Positions 30,522 to 31,206 of a stretch of 31,206 nucleotides of DNA are shown in pieces. The position numbers were made by a program, and so were the translations under genes. The notes below the pieces were generated by a model. That model was not told the DNA's origin. It saw only the letters and a list, made by a program, of their open reading frames with translations, and searched no databases. The DNA comes from an uncultured Oscillibacter sp. Lineage in GTDB: Bacteria; Bacillota; Clostridia; Oscillospirales; Oscillospiraceae. The first letter of the stretch is position 1. Each line of letters opens with the position of its first letter. The DNA lies in contig CAJTZI010000022.1 of the NCBI GenBank assembly GCA_910584075.1, positions 1-31,206 on the forward strand, in the 5' to 3' direction.

Positions 30522-31206
30522 ATGGCAGAAGAGAAGAAATCCTGTGCCTTCCGCACCAGCATCGGTGGACAGGCGCTGATCGAGGGTATTTTGATGCGGG
30601 GGCCGGAAAAGCAGGCCATTGTGGTACGGGACCAGGAGGGAAATCTGGTGGAGAAGGTGGAGGAGCTGCGGCTCATCCGCGACCGCTATCCCATTCTGGG
30701 TGTTCCTCTCATCCGGGGCACGGTGAACTTTCTGGACTCCATGGTCAAGGGTGTCAAGGCCCTGATGTACTCCGCTGACTTCTACCCCGAGGAGGAGGCG
30801 GCCCAGCCCTCCAAATTTGACCTGTGGCTGGAAAAGCATCTCTCCAGCAAAAAGCTGGAGAGTGTGATCGTCACGCTGGCGGTGGTGATGGGCGTGGGTC
30901 TCAGCGTGTTTCTCTTCATGGTGCTGCCAACCTTTCTCACCGGCGGCATCCTCCACTTTTTCCCCGGCTTTCCCATGTGGGGCCGGAACGTGGTGGAGGG
31001 GCTTTTGAAGATTGTGATCTTCCTGCTCTACCTCATTGTCTGCTCCCGGCAGAAGGACATCTACCGGGTGTTCCAGTACCACGGGGCGGAGCACAAGACC
31101 ATCTTCTGCTACGAGGCGGGACTGCCGCTGACTGTGGAGAACGTCCGCATCCAGTCACGGCACCACCCCCGGTGCGGCACCAGCTTTCTGTTTGTGGTGA
31201 TCTTTG
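30522..31206 (+). CDS. DUF1385 (YqhQ-like) membrane protein, cut by window end
   Basis: The frame from ATG 30522 (SD AAAGGAAA) is open to the last base, giving 228 residues. 'SIGGQALIEGILMRGPEKQAI' (in part) and 'IRDRYPILGVPLIRGTVNFLDSM' (in part) open the family, two to three membrane helices follow (about 107-135 and 150-172), and 'FQYHGAEHKTIFCYEAG' with 'SRHHPRCGTSFLF' is the DUF1385 hallmark with several conserved His and Cys residues. The reaction is unknown. In many Firmicutes this gene stands directly before prmC and prfA; here prfA is 24 kb upstream, so the usual cluster has been rearranged or prmC lies just past the right edge. Confidence 0.9.
   Translation, partial: MAEEKKSCAFRTSIGGQALIEGILMRGPEKQAIVVRDQEGNLVEKVEELRLIRDRYPILGVPLIRGTVNFLDSMVKGVKALMYSADFYPEEEAAQPSKFDLWLEKHLSSKKLESVIVTLAVVMGVGLSVFLFMVLPTFLTGGILHFFPGFPMWGRNVVEGLLKIVIFLLYLIVCSRQKDIYRVFQYHGAEHKTIFCYEAGLPLTVENVRIQSRHHPRCGTSFLFVVIF

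Noticed and set aside
27741..31094. A 3.3-kb open frame on the minus strand opposite the lipoprotein, regulator, kinase and DUF1385 genes
   Set aside because: Every part is covered by a plus-strand gene with clear domains. The minus frame gives His/Leu/Gln/Gly-rich sequence without a recognisable domain, as expected from GC-rich third-position bias. The same applies to the long minus frames at 24286-26604 and 7584-9254.

Overview
The window is a GC-rich, gene-dense chromosomal segment of a low-complexity-leader, SLH-protein-bearing Firmicute. The gene set (ABC-F, PheB-type ACT protein, UPF0237/UPF0210 pair, DUF4367 proteins with an ECF sigma factor, VanX-type peptidase, YqhQ/DUF1385) and the strong SD-led starts fit a gut Oscillospiraceae-type Clostridia (Oscillibacter / Flavonifractor / Dysosmobacter-like). 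This placement is an inference from gene content and composition; no marker-gene comparison was possible.

Layout. (1) 1-267 is the C-terminal end of a large serine recombinase, less GC-rich than what follows, so the left edge probably touches the end of an integrative element. (2) 465-4792 is a cell-wall precursor block: ddl, murF and an overlapping ABC-F gene. (3) 4947-10873 holds housekeeping genes: a YdcF-like membrane protein, a flavodoxin, prfA, a small membrane protein overlapping prfA, a single-ORF fusion of threonylcarbamoyl-AMP synthase with dephospho-CoA kinase, and an M18 aminopeptidase. (4) 11147-16076 is an aspartate-family amino-acid block: PheB-like ACT protein, homoserine dehydrogenase, aspartokinase (with an internal SD and start for a separate regulatory subunit), a UPF0237 ACT protein, and a UPF0210 gene broken into two ATGA-overlapping ORFs.

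(5) 16253-19080, minus strand, is an ECF sigma factor, an overlapping membrane-anchored DUF4367 putative anti-sigma protein, and a close paralogue of that protein with a signal peptide instead of a membrane anchor. The sigma gene and the secreted paralogue share a conserved promoter-like block, suggesting one autoregulated stress circuit. (6) 19477-26574, divergent from it, is an envelope operon of five genes: MBOAT acyltransferase, DHHW/AlgJ-like partner, SLH-transglutaminase protein, Pro/Ala/Glu-rich lipoprotein, and an exported VanX-family peptidase whose catalytic domain is interrupted by a long acidic insert. A strong terminator closes it. (7) 26907-30455 is a lipoprotein with DxDGDG repeats followed by an OmpR-type response regulator and its histidine kinase, probably one sensory operon. 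(8) 30522 to the right edge is the start of a DUF1385 membrane protein with its own near-consensus promoter.

The most unusual parts are the sigma/anti-sigma/secreted-paralogue module with its shared promoter motif, the VanX-like enzyme with its split catalytic domain, the TsaC-CoaE fusion, and the split UPF0210 gene. No tRNA, rRNA, CRISPR array or complete insertion sequence was seen.
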